NCBI GenBank assembly: GCA_050485745.1
Contig: JBJHBY010000099.1
Span: 1 to 11,953, forward strand
DNA length: 11,953 nt
Source: JBJHBY01 sp050485745
GTDB lineage: Bacteria; Pseudomonadota; Gammaproteobacteria; Pseudomonadales; CAMLJR01
Reading direction: 5' to 3'
Positions 1 to 7,067 of this stretch are shown one piece after another. Position 1 is the first letter of the stretch. Each line of letters begins with the position of its first letter. The translations under genes were made by a program, and so were the position numbers. Below the pieces are notes generated by a model. The model made no database searches. It was not told the origin of the DNA and worked only from the letters and a program-made list of their open reading frames with translations.

Positions 1-2
1 GC

Positions 3-887
3 TATATCACCGACTGGCAGAACGCCCGTGACGTGCCTCTGGCCGATGGCCCGTTTCATCTCGACGACTACGTCGAGTACCTGGTCGATTTCATTCGTTT
101 TATCGGCCCTGATGTTCATCTCGTTGCTGTCTGTCAGCCCGGGGTTCCGGCACTGATGGCCACGGGCCTGATGGCCATGGCAAAGGATCCGGCACAGCCG
201 CGCTCCCTGACCCTGCTGGCATCGCCCATCGATTGCCGCAACAGCCCCACCGGCGTCAATGACTACGCAACCAACCGTGACTACGAGTGGTACGAGCGCA
301 ATGTGATCTTCGAAGTGCCGCCGGGCTTCCGCGGCGCCGGCCAGCGCGTCTACCCGGGATTTATCCAGCTCAGTGGTTTTCTCAGCCTCAACCTCGACGA
401 CCATATCCGGCGGCATTACCGCTTTTATCAGGACCTGCTCAAGGACGACGGCGACAGCGCCGAGGCGCACCGCAAGTTCTACAATGAATACCTGGCGGTG
501 ATGGACATGTCGGCACCGTTCTACCTCGAGACCATCAAAAGGGTTTTTCTGGAGTACCATCTGCCGAGACGCATGGCGCACTACCGCGATCAGGCCATTG
601 ACCTCGATGCCATCCGCAAGACCGCACTGTTCACCCTTGAGGGGGGGCGTGACGATATCACCGGTCCGGGGCAAACCCACGCGGCACAGGAACTGTGCCG
701 GCGCTTGCCCGTCGAACTGAAACGGCAGCACACGGAAGAGAAGGTCGGTCACTACGGCGTTTTCAACGGTGGCTATTTTCGCGAAAGCGTGGGCCCGATG
801 ATGGCGGAGTTCATTCGCAGCCATGACCAGGGGGCGCGCAAGCGGCCTCCACGGGGTGTTCGTCGCAGTACCTCCGCCAGTCCCTGA
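3..887 (+). CDS. phaZ: Intracellular polyhydroxyalkanoate depolymerase (PhaZ type), C-terminal part
   Basis: The frame is open from the window edge (Y-I-T-D-W-Q-N-A-R) and ends at TGA 885-887, so the N-terminus is missing. It is an alpha/beta hydrolase of the cytoplasmic PHB depolymerase family, which hydrolyses stored polyhydroxyalkanoate granules. The nucleophile motif V-C-Q-P-G-V-P-A-L has Cys (codon 132-134) where classical lipases have Ser, as in Ralstonia-type PhaZ. The later E-G-G-R-D-D-I-T-G-P segment probably supplies the Asp, and V-G-H-Y-G-V-F-N-G the His, of the triad. The basic, Arg/Ser-rich tail after F-I-R-S-H-D looks disordered. The GTG at 33 is internal, since homologous sequence continues upstream of it. 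No PHA synthase or phasin is visible. Family confidence is high; substrate chain length cannot be judged. Confidence 0.88.
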   Translation, partial: YITDWQNARDVPLADGPFHLDDYVEYLVDFIRFIGPDVHLVAVCQPGVPALMATGLMAMAKDPAQPRSLTLLASPIDCRNSPTGVNDYATNRDYEWYERNVIFEVPPGFRGAGQRVYPGFIQLSGFLSLNLDDHIRRHYRFYQDLLKDDGDSAEAHRKFYNEYLAVMDMSAPFYLETIKRVFLEYHLPRRMAHYRDQAIDLDAIRKTALFTLEGGRDDITGPGQTHAAQELCRRLPVELKRQHTEEKVGHYGVFNGGYFRESVGPMMAEFIRSHDQGARKRPPRGVRRSTSASP

Positions 888-899
888 GAACGTGGCGTC

Positions 900-907
900 T
901 ATACTGT
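900..907 (+). promoter_or_regulatory. Putative -10 element (TATACTGT) of the hybrid kinase gene
   Basis: TATACT matches TATAAT at 5 of 6 positions and lies in the 46-bp spacer between the PHA depolymerase and the kinase, 26 bases before the ATG at 934. No convincing -35 is seen 16-18 bp upstream. The same octamer precedes two other signalling genes in this window, which raises confidence that it is functional. Confidence 0.5.
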
Positions 908-933
908 AAGCGGCGGCGCCGGGGCCGCGGTCG

Positions 934-2571
934 ATGAGATGGCTTATGCAAGCCCACTGGCGCTCGCGCCTTACAGTGTCTTTCAGGCTGAGTGCGCTGC
1001 TGGCTGGTACGGCGGCGCTGACGCTGCTGCTCACATCCGCAGTTTTTCTGGTAGCCCCCCCTGGGCAGGATGGGCCGTTGTCGACGTGGTCTCTCCTGGC
1101 TCCGGGCCTCGCCGGATTGCTGGCGCTGGCAGTGAGCCTGCTGCTGGCCAGGTTGTGCCAGCACTGGGTGATCGCACCCGCTCTGGAGCTTGCACAGGTT
1201 GCGGAGCGAATGTCCCGCGACAACGATTTCAGTGTGCGCGTGTCGTCCCAGGGAGCGGACGGTTTCGGGCGTCTGGCAAGGGCCTTCAATACCATTCTTG
1301 AACAGGTTCAGGACCGGGACCGCGCCCTGGCCCGAGCCTATGTATTACTGGAGCAGCGCGTCGAGGAGCGCACCCAGGAGCTGAGTCAGGCCAAGGAACT
1401 GGCCGAAGCAGCGGCCCGTTCCCGTGCCCAGTTTCTCGCGGCGATGAGCCACGAAATCCGTACACCGCTCAATGGGGTGATCGGCATGGCATCGCTGCTG
1501 GAGGAATCCACTGAACTGGATCCCGAGCAGCGCGATTATCTGCAGACCATTCAGGCGTCGGCCGATACCCTGTTGTCGATCATCAATGACATCCTCGACT
1601 TCTCCAAGATCGAGGCCGGGCGTATGGACCTTGAGTGGATCGCCTTCAACCTGCGCGAGAGCCTTGAGGAGTTACTGGAACTGATGCGCCTGAAGGCGGT
1701 GGAGAAGGGCATTTCACTGCGCCTGGTGTTTGCGGCGGACACCCCGGAGCAGGTGTGTGGCGATCCCGGGCGGTTGCGTCAGGTACTGATGAACCTCATT
1801 GGCAACGCGATCAAGTTCACACACCAGGGTGGTGTGGAACTGGCGGTCTCGGCGCAGCCTTCACGCCCCGGAAGCGCACGCTTCCGGCTGGCGGTCAGCG
1901 ACACGGGTATTGGCATCCCGGCCAACAAGATCGACGCGATCTTCGAGGAGTTCATTCAGGCTGATCATTCCACCACGCGCATGTATGGCGGTACTGGCCT
2001 GGGCCTGGCGATCAGCCGCAGGCTGTCCGCACTGATGGGTGGTGAGCTCAAGGTGCGGAGTACCCCCGGCAAGGGCTCCTGTTTCTGGCTGGAGCTGGAG
2101 CTGCCCCTGGCTCCGGCTGCGGAGTCCATCGCGGCGCTGCCGGAAGCCAGTGTGGCGGCACTCACTGCCACGGCTTCCACTGGCCGTTGCCGGGTGTTGC
2201 TGGTGGAAGACAATGTGGTCAACCAGAAGGTGGCGATGCGCATGCTGGAGCGCCTGGGCGCGCGTGTCGATATCGCCGCGGATGGTCATGAGGCCATCCA
2301 CATGTGGCAGAACCTGCCCTACGACCTGATTCTGATGGACTGTCACATGCCGGAGCTGGATGGCTATGCGGCCACCCGCGAGATCCGGCGTACGGAGTGT
2401 GAGCGCGGCGGCCGGGTTCCGGTGGTTGCGCTCACCGCAAATGCGCTCGAGGGAGAGCGCGAAGCCTGCCTGGCTGCGGGCATGGACGACTTTGTGGCGA
2501 AGCCGGTCAAGATCGCTGATCTGGCTGCGATACTGCGGCGCTACGCACCGGCCCTGAAGTCTTCAGGTTGA
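934..2571 (+). CDS. Hybrid sensor histidine kinase (2TM-HAMP-HisKA-HATPase-REC)
   Basis: 545 residues. Two membrane segments (about 19-42 and 53-75) are separated by only about ten residues, so there is no real periplasmic sensor. HAMP follows at about 76-127 and a helical linker at about 127-165. HisKA has M-S-H-E-I-R-T-P-L-N-G with phospho-acceptor His173. HATPase_c is complete: N-box N287/N291, G1 D323-x-G-x-G, G2 G-G-T-G-L-G-L at 352-358. A linker rich in Ala/Ser leads to a receiver domain (419-540) with E425/D426, phospho-acceptor D469 (L-M-D-C-H-M-P), T501 and K523. All catalytic residues are present, so this should be an active inner-membrane kinase with phosphotransfer to its own receiver. 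No Hpt protein or output regulator is adjacent, so the downstream partner must lie elsewhere. ATG 934 was chosen for its constant distance to the -10; ATG 946 (Met5) is possible. No strong ribosome binding site is visible. Confidence 0.93.
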   Translation: MRWLMQAHWRSRLTVSFRLSALLAGTAALTLLLTSAVFLVAPPGQDGPLSTWSLLAPGLAGLLALAVSLLLARLCQHWVIAPALELAQVAERMSRDNDFSVRVSSQGADGFGRLARAFNTILEQVQDRDRALARAYVLLEQRVEERTQELSQAKELAEAAARSRAQFLAAMSHEIRTPLNGVIGMASLLEESTELDPEQRDYLQTIQASADTLLSIINDILDFSKIEAGRMDLEWIAFNLRESLEELLELMRLKAVEKGISLRLVFAADTPEQVCGDPGRLRQVLMNLIGNAIKFTHQGGVELAVSAQPSRPGSARFRLAVSDTGIGIPANKIDAIFEEFIQADHSTTRMYGGTGLGLAISRRLSALMGGELKVRSTPGKGSCFWLELELPLAPAAESIAALPEASVAALTATASTGRCRVLLVEDNVVNQKVAMRMLERLGARVDIAADGHEAIHMWQNLPYDLILMDCHMPELDGYAATREIRRTECERGGRVPVVALTANALEGEREACLAAGMDDFVAKPVKIADLAAILRRYAPALKSSG

Positions 2572-2620
2572 GCGGGGAGTGGCCGTCGGGCAGGCCTTCC
2601 CTCACCCCTGATAGCCCCTC

Positions 2621-2682
2621 GATTTAATTTAATTTATCCATATTTATCATATTGATATTGGCATTATTTAATGTTTTTTATC
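2621..2682. other. AT-rich intergenic island
   Basis: The kinase-TetR spacer (2572-2752) contains about 60 bases made almost only of A and T, including TTTAATTTAATTTA and the small inverted repeat TATCA-TAT-TGATA (2645-2657), in otherwise GC-rich DNA. No ORF or RNA gene is seen. It could hold a promoter (TTGATA 2652-2657 with TTTTAT 2676-2681, 18-bp spacing) or act as an UP-like or nucleoid-protein binding stretch. An imperfect GGCC-based hairpin at about 2578-2602 has no T-tract, so I do not call a terminator. Confidence 0.45.
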
Positions 2683-2694
2683 GGTTGTCGTGGC

Positions 2695-2723
2695 TTGCGT
2701 GTGGCGGCTACAGACAATACGAT
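2695..2723 (+). promoter_or_regulatory. Putative sigma70 promoter of the TetR gene
   Basis: TTGCGT (2695-2700) and TACGAT (2718-2723) are 17 bp apart. The -10 matches TATAAT at 4 of 6 and the -35 is weak (3 of 6). The -10 overlaps the left arm of the inverted repeat at 2720-2736, and a transcript starting near 2730 would have a leader of about 23 nt, giving the layout expected of an autorepressed gene. Confidence 0.4.
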
Positions 2724-2736
2724 ACGCGACGTATCG
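2720..2736. promoter_or_regulatory. Probable TetR-family operator (17-bp perfect inverted repeat)
   Basis: CGATACG-CGA-CGTATCG has two perfect 7-bp arms around a 3-nt centre. It lies 16 bp before the GTG at 2753 and overlaps the candidate -10. Arm length and position fit binding by a TetR dimer and autoregulation. That the adjacent TetR protein binds it is inference. Confidence 0.65.
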
Positions 2737-2752
2737 ATTTGACGGAGTCGCC

Positions 2753-3343
2753 GTGGTGTCCCCATCCGAGCGCCGAGCCGTGGGTCGCCCGCGCTGCGAG
2801 CAGACCCACGAGGCGATCATCAGCGCCGCTACCCGCCTGCTGGAGCAGACACCCTACGCCGATGTCAGTGTCGAGGCCATCGCCCTGGCGGCGGGGGTCA
2901 GCAAGGCCACCATCTACAGGCGCTGGCCCGGCAAGGCGGAACTGGTGGTGGAAGTGCTGCTGCGTCAGGCTCTGCTGGCCAATCGTCCGTTTGCGGCACC
3001 ACGGTTTCGTGACCACCTGCTGAAGGGCATGCACGACCTCTGGGCTATGCTCACAGGGCCTTTGTCCGAGGCCATTGCAGGGGTTATCGCCGAGGCCCAG
3101 TCCAACGAGCCCTTGCGTGAGGCGTTCTATCAGGGTTTTATTCGCGAGATGCAGGCCATCGCCAGCGCCGACCTGGAGCATGCGATCCTGCGCGGTGAAG
3201 TGGTGCCCGACATCCCCCGGGAGCAGATCTTCGACCTGTTGTTCGGCACACTGCAGTATCGGGCCCTGGTGGCACGCAAGCCGGTGGATGATGCCTATCT
3301 GGAGCGGCTGGTGAGCGCGGTCCTGGCACCCTGGCGCCGGTAG
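2753..3343 (+). CDS. TetR/AcrR-family transcriptional regulator
   Basis: 196 residues from GTG 2753. The N-terminal part (G-R-P-R-C, residues 11-15, then about 18-64) is a TetR DNA-binding domain with the helix-turn-helix V-E-A-I-A-L-A-A-G-V-S-K-A-T-I-Y-R-R-W (40-58). The C-terminal ligand/dimerisation part, with G-V-I-A-E-A-Q-S-N near its start and a D-L-L-F-G-T-L-Q-Y-R-A-L-V helix near its end, resembles the TetR_C_11 group. The start was chosen because GGAG at 2744-2747 sits 5 nt upstream; GTG 2756 (8 nt) is equally possible. Starting further upstream at 2690 would put the operator inside the gene and add non-homologous residues. Beyond autorepression, the ligand and target genes cannot be read from context; no efflux or metabolic gene is divergent from it. 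Confidence 0.9.
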   Translation: MVSPSERRAVGRPRCEQTHEAIISAATRLLEQTPYADVSVEAIALAAGVSKATIYRRWPGKAELVVEVLLRQALLANRPFAAPRFRDHLLKGMHDLWAMLTGPLSEAIAGVIAEAQSNEPLREAFYQGFIREMQAIASADLEHAILRGEVVPDIPREQIFDLLFGTLQYRALVARKPVDDAYLERLVSAVLAPWRR

Positions 3344-3403
3344 CGACGGGCGTTGCGGCTGCAGATGCAGCGATTTCCACTGAGTTTTTGCCCCGAGGTC
3401 GGT

Positions 3404-3409
3404 TAGAAT
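3404..3409 (+). promoter_or_regulatory. Putative -10 element of the YbaY-like lipoprotein gene
   Basis: TAGAAT (5 of 6 to TATAAT) lies 37 bases before the ATG at 3447 in the 103-bp spacer after the TetR gene. No clear -35 is present at the right distance. The same spacer has a small hairpin, GCTGC-AGAT-GCAGC (3358-3371), without a T-tract. Confidence 0.4.
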
Positions 3410-3446
3410 CTGCAGTTCCGGATTCCAACCTCCAGGGAGATAATCG

Positions 3447-3872
3447 ATGCGCCACCCGCTGTTGCTGAGCCTGCCCCTGCTGCTGGCCCTGCTGTCCGGC
3501 TGCCAGACCAGCCCGGAGAGCACGTTCTCGCCAGACTGCGTGATCCAGGGCGAGGTTCAATACCTCGAACGCATGGCGCTGCCGCCGCGCTCCGAGGTGG
3601 TGGTGCAGTTGCTTGGCACCTACGACACCGCGCAGCGCTCCCGTACCCTGGCGGAGACACGGATTTCGGGCGCGGTGGGTTCTCCGGTTCCGTTCCGCAT
3701 GGACTGTACCGACCTGGAGCTGGAACGGGCCGCCCGGATGGGCATGGTGGCCCGCATCGTCCTTGATGGCCGCACCCTGTTCGAAAGCACCGACTATATT
3801 GACCCGGCTCCGGCCCTGCGCGGCGAGCGGCTGTCCATCCGGGTGCAGCGCAGGTCCGACGAGCGGCGCTGA
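3447..3872 (+). CDS. YbaY-family (YscW-like) lipoprotein
   Basis: 141 residues. A type II signal peptide with a Leu-rich core ends in the lipobox L-S-G-C, so Cys19 should be lipidated and the protein membrane-anchored on the periplasmic side. The mature part has the pattern V-x-G-E-V-x-Y-L-E-R-M-A-L-P-P followed by short beta-strand segments, typical of the YbaY/YscW small lipoprotein family (one beta-sandwich domain; YscW is a type III secretion pilotin). No secretion genes are nearby, so a housekeeping YbaY-type role of unknown mechanism is more likely. Cys31 and Cys87 could form a disulfide. AGGGAG at 3434-3439 is 7 nt before the ATG. The stop TGA directly abuts the stop of the convergent gene. 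Confidence 0.82.
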   Translation: MRHPLLLSLPLLLALLSGCQTSPESTFSPDCVIQGEVQYLERMALPPRSEVVVQLLGTYDTAQRSRTLAETRISGAVGSPVPFRMDCTDLELERAARMGMVARIVLDGRTLFESTDYIDPAPALRGERLSIRVQRRSDERR

Positions 3873-5240
3873 TCAGAGCGCTACTTCTTCTCCCATATCC
3901 GCCACGCTGGCGGCCCAGCCCAGTTCCTCCTGCAGGTGCAGGCGCAGGGCATCGGCGGCCTCAGGCTCGCCATGGGTGATGAATGTTGCCTTGGGCGCCA
4001 CCGGCATCTGCCGCAACCAGTCGAGGACTTCGCTGTAGTCCGCGTGGGCGGAGAGGTTGTCCAGGCTTTCGATGCGCGCGTTGACCTGATAATACTCGCC
4101 GTGGATCTTGATGCGCGGCTCGCCGTGAACCAGACGTGCCCCGCGGGTGCCGCCGGCCTGGTAGCCGGCAAACAGCACCGTGGCGTTGTGCTTGCCGAGC
4201 AGGAACTTCAGGTGGTGCAGCACGCGGCCGCCAGTGGCCATGCCACTCGCGGCGATGATGATCCGGGGACCCTGCATCTCGTTCAGCGCCCGGGACTCCT
4301 CGACGGTGCGCACGAAATCCACCACCTCGCACATTTTGCGGCAGGTCTGCGCCGAGAGGCGGTGCCAGTCCGTGTGACTGGCCATTACCTCGGTGGCCTT
4401 GATCGCCATCGGGCTGTCGAGGTGAATGGGCACGGGTGGAATCTCGCCGCGCTGGCGCAGGTCGAAGAGCAAATGCATGATGGCCTGGGCGCGGCCCACG
4501 GCGAAGGCCGGAATCAGAACGGTGCCCCCCTTGCGCAGGGTCTCGTTGACGATGTCGCCGATTCTTTCGCGTGCGTCGTCATTGGCATGCAGGCGATCGC
4601 CGTAGGTGGACTCAATAATCAGATAGTCAGTGGCACAGGGCGGCTGTGGGGCGGGCATCAGCTTGTCCCGGGGGCGGCCAAGATCACCACTGAACAGCAG
4701 CCTGCGCCCGGCTGCGCGCAGCTCGATGTACGCTGATCCGATGATGTGCCCGTTGGGGTGGAAGCGTGCCTCGAAGGGCCCGTTGCCGGCAGCCTCGCCG
4801 GCGGCCACGGGTTGCAGCAAGCGCAGCGCGGCCTCCGCCTGGCGCTGGTCGAACAACGGCAGTGCCGGCTCATGCCGGGTGAACTTGTGGCGGTTCAGGT
4901 AGGCGGCTTCCTCTTCCTGCAGCTTGCCGGCATCCAGCCACAGGATTTCGCACAGCTCCGCGGTGGCTCCAGTGCAGTAAACCGGGCCGTCAAAGCCGTT
5001 GCTGGCCAGAACCGGCACATAGCCTGAGTGGTCCAGGTGGGCGTGGCTCAGGAACACCGCATCGATGCCGGCAGGGTCGACTGGAAAGGGCTTCCAGTTG
5101 CGTTGGCGCAGGTGCTTGTAGCCCTGGAACAGGCCGCAATCGACCAGAACCCTGTGGCCATCGGCTTGCAGCAGATAGCGCGATCCGGTCACGGTGCCGG
5201 CGGCGCCGAGAAAACGCAGGGACAGCTGGCTGTCCGTCAT
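3873..5240 (-). CDS. Metallo-beta-lactamase/beta-CASP RNA-processing exonuclease family protein
   Basis: 455 residues. The MBL half has H66-x-H68-x-D70-H71, the N-G-H165-I-I-G-S loop and the S-G-D186-L-G metal ligand. The beta-CASP half has I-I-E210-S-T-Y-G, P-A-F-A-V-G-R-A-Q (244-252), A-S-G-M-A-T-G-G-R (331-339), L-S-A-H399-A-D and T-H423-G-E. These are the two-zinc site and beta-CASP motifs of CPSF73/TTHA0252-type ribonucleases, and the length fits the bacterial single-unit form without KH domains. The role is probably cytoplasmic RNA cleavage; the substrate is unknown. The start ATG (5238-5240) begins M-T-D-S-Q-L-S-L-R-F-L-G-A-A and has GGGGAT 6 nt upstream. The frame stays open upstream through cinA and the assembly gap, but that is not coding for this protein. 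It lies 26 bp after cinA and probably shares its transcript. Confidence 0.92.
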   Translation of the reverse strand: MTDSQLSLRFLGAAGTVTGSRYLLQADGHRVLVDCGLFQGYKHLRQRNWKPFPVDPAGIDAVFLSHAHLDHSGYVPVLASNGFDGPVYCTGATAELCEILWLDAGKLQEEEAAYLNRHKFTRHEPALPLFDQRQAEAALRLLQPVAAGEAAGNGPFEARFHPNGHIIGSAYIELRAAGRRLLFSGDLGRPRDKLMPAPQPPCATDYLIIESTYGDRLHANDDARERIGDIVNETLRKGGTVLIPAFAVGRAQAIMHLLFDLRQRGEIPPVPIHLDSPMAIKATEVMASHTDWHRLSAQTCRKMCEVVDFVRTVEESRALNEMQGPRIIIAASGMATGGRVLHHLKFLLGKHNATVLFAGYQAGGTRGARLVHGEPRIKIHGEYYQVNARIESLDNLSAHADYSEVLDWLRQMPVAPKATFITHGEPEAADALRLHLQEELGWAASVADMGEEVAL

Positions 5241-5266
5241 GGAAATCCCCCTGTCGGGCGAGCGCC

Positions 5267-6544
5267 TCAGCGGCGGTCGCGAAAGTAATTCTCCGGGGGC
5301 TCCAGCCCCTGGATCTCGCGGCGGATCAAGTCCAGCGCCATGGCGCTGACCAGGTCCTGGAATTGCTGGCGTGGCAGGCGTACATTCAGGCAGCGGCTGT
5401 GCAGACGGGCGGTGCTGCCCCAGGCCAGCCATACCGTCCCCACCGGCTTGTCCGCGCTGCCCCCCTCGGGGCCGGCTATGCCGGATACGGCGATGGCGTA
5501 GTCCGCACCACTGATACGCAGGGCGCCCCTGGCCATCTGCAGCACCACGGCCTCGCTGACCGCGCCCTCGCGCTCGAGGCTGGCGGCGTCCACACCCAGC
5601 ACATTTTGCTTGATGGCATTGCTGTAGGTCACGAAGCCCGCGTCGAACGCGGCGGACGCGCCCGGTACGCGGGTGATCTGGCTGGCGATGAGGCCGCCGG
5701 TNNNNNNNNNNGTACAGGACTCCGCCAGCGTCAGCCGGCATCCCCGGGTACGCAACAGTTCGACCACGCGTTCAGGGAGGCTGATCGCGCCCTCGCCCAC
5801 GACATATTCCGCCAGTTCCGCTTTCAATTCATCGAGCAGCTGGCGTGCCGGTGCCTGATGCCGTGGCTCGCGCACCGTCAGCTTCAGCTCCAGGATCGGG
5901 AAGCCGGCGCGAAAGCCCAGCTCCACCCCGGGCGGCCAGTCGACCCGGGTATCAGCAATGCGCTGTTGCAGGCTGGATTCACCGATACCGAAGAGGGTAA
6001 GTTTCAGGACCTCGCTGCTGCCACCGCCGTAGCGCTGGACCAGGTCCGGCACGATGTGTTCGATGAGCATGGGCTCGAGCTCGCGCGGCACCCCGGGGGT
6101 ACAGATCACGCGGCAATTGCCCATATTTACGGCAAATCCCACGGCGCTCCCCGTGGGGTTGGGCACAATCTCACAGCCCCGCGGCAGCAGTGCCTGCTTG
6201 CGGTTGGCGGCATTCAGGGCAATGCCGATGCGGGAACACCAGGCATCGAGGTGAGCGAGGGCGTCGGCGTGTTCTGCCAGGGGCAGTTCGCAGGCCCGGG
6301 CCAGAGCCTCGGCAGTCAGGTCATCCACGGTCGGGCCCAGTCCGCCATTCACCAGCAGCACATCCGCCCCGGAGGCCATCGTGCGCAGGGTCTCGACCAG
6401 CAGGGGAAGGTCGTCGCCGATGGTCACCTTCCTGTGCAGGGCCCAGCCCTTCGGGGCAAGGTGCCGGGCGATCATCGCGGAGTTGGAATCCACGATATCA
6501 CCGCTCATCAGCTCGTTGCCGGTCAACAGCAGATCAATGCGCAT
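5267..6544 (-). CDS. cinA: CinA: NMN amidohydrolase/competence-damage protein, interrupted by an assembly gap
   Basis: About 425 residues as written. The N-terminal MoCF/CinA domain has L-L-L-T-G-N-E-L-M-S-G-D-I-V-D-S-N (5-21) and N-G-G-L-G-P-T-x-D-D (66-75). In characterised CinA proteins this part hydrolyses ADP-ribose. The C-terminal PncC domain has L-A-E-S-C, T-G-G-L-I-A-S, V-T-Y-S-N-A-I-K (305-312) and S-G-I-A-G-P-E-G-G (354-362), the signature of nicotinamide mononucleotide deamidase, which recycles NMN to nicotinate mononucleotide. Ten N bases (5702-5711) split the ESC-TGG motif, but the frame is kept on both sides. ATG 6544 was chosen because M-R-I-D-L-L-L-T-G-N matches the family start; the upstream GTG at 6583 adds unrelated residues. 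Its ribosome binding site is weak (AAGGA, 13 nt away). The gene sits 56 nt after the AdoMetDC-like gene. Confidence 0.92.
   Translation of the reverse strand: MRIDLLLTGNELMSGDIVDSNSAMIARHLAPKGWALHRKVTIGDDLPLLVETLRTMASGADVLLVNGGLGPTVDDLTAEALARACELPLAEHADALAHLDAWCSRIGIALNAANRKQALLPRGCEIVPNPTGSAVGFAVNMGNCRVICTPGVPRELEPMLIEHIVPDLVQRYGGGSSEVLKLTLFGIGESSLQQRIADTRVDWPPGVELGFRAGFPILELKLTVREPRHQAPARQLLDELKAELAEYVVGEGAISLPERVVELLRTRGCRLTLAESCXXXXTGGLIASQITRVPGASAAFDAGFVTYSNAIKQNVLGVDAASLEREGAVSEAVVLQMARGALRISGADYAIAVSGIAGPEGGSADKPVGTVWLAWGSTARLHSRCLNVRLPRQQFQDLVSAMALDLIRREIQGLEPPENYFRDRR
5702..5711. other. Assembly gap (10 N)
   Basis: Ten undetermined bases inside cinA. On the minus strand the flanks read TGTAC before the gap and ACCGGCGGC after it. 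Merging them over the shared AC gives TGT-ACC-GGC-GGC (Cys-Thr-Gly-Gly), the family's invariant motif. The gap therefore most likely marks two contigs that overlap by 2 nt rather than missing sequence. Confidence 0.9.
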
Positions 6545-6600
6545 GGTGGGGCCGTTATCCTTGCAAGGCGGTTGTATGTTCACCCTCTTCGTCGCCGTTA

Positions 6601-6996
6601 TCAGTGCCTTGGCGAAGCGATGGGAATCTCCCTCAAGTCGTTTTCGCGATCCAGAAACTTGTAGTCCATGCGAGTGGCGTCAAAGCGTGTGCGCACCGCG
6701 TCAAAGATCAGTTGCGGGTCGAAGTCGGCGCAGGAGTACACATCCATCTGCAGCAATCCGGGTGAGGTTTCATCCCAGACATGCAGGCTGATGTGACTGG
6801 TCTCGATGATCGCGACCACCGTCATACCACAGTTGCCGGGTTGGTCGCAGTATGTCGCCCAGGGGCCACCAAGCAGGTTCATGTCGATGCGGCCGACCAG
6901 GTCGCGGACCCATGCGATGGTGTCTTCCACGGCATCGCGCCGGGGTGGATTGCGCACTTCGGCGCGTAGTATCAGATGTTTGTGCTTGACGGTCAT
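6601..6996 (-). CDS. S-adenosylmethionine decarboxylase-fold protein (SpeD/SpeH-like), variant cleavage site
   Basis: 131 residues, the size of a prokaryotic AdoMetDC proenzyme. Family members cleave themselves before a serine to make a pyruvoyl cofactor; the classical product, decarboxylated AdoMet, feeds spermidine synthesis. Visible here: A-I-I-E-T-S67-H68-I-S-L-H72-V-W and M-D-V-Y-S-C89-A. These align with the cleavage Ser, catalytic His and catalytic Cys, with the Ser-His spacing preserved and His-Cys two residues longer. The usual Glu before the Ser is Thr66. No spermidine synthase or other decarboxylase is adjacent. It could be a true AdoMetDC or one of the SpeD homologues reported to decarboxylate ornithine or arginine; the sequence does not decide. 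The start ATG is at 6994-6996. The gene lies between the MORN gene (94 nt upstream) and cinA (56 nt downstream). Confidence 0.8.
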   Translation of the reverse strand: MTVKHKHLILRAEVRNPPRRDAVEDTIAWVRDLVGRIDMNLLGGPWATYCDQPGNCGMTVVAIIETSHISLHVWDETSPGLLQMDVYSCADFDPQLIFDAVRTRFDATRMDYKFLDRENDLREIPIASPRH

Positions 6997-7067
6997 GGTC
7001 GGGGGTTCCAGGGTGACATCTGCGCGCGGGGAGGCGCCAACGCGGCACAGCATAGCGCGTTCAGCGT

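Noticed and set aside
33..35. GTG 33 as the true start of the PHA depolymerase
   Set aside because: Family-like sequence (D-W-Q-N-A-R-D) continues upstream to the window edge, so the gene is cut, not short.
2578..2602. Intrinsic terminator after the hybrid kinase
   Set aside because: Only a 4-bp GGCC core with mismatches and no following T-tract.
5241..5741. Upstream extension of the beta-CASP RNase through the assembly gap (622-residue frame)
   Set aside because: The extra residues are cinA read in another frame plus N bases. A good ATG with a ribosome binding site at 5240 and a family-typical N-terminus exists.
5363..6664. 433-codon open frame on + opposite cinA
   Set aside because: Low-complexity shadow translation crossing the gap; the minus strand encodes unmistakable CinA motifs.
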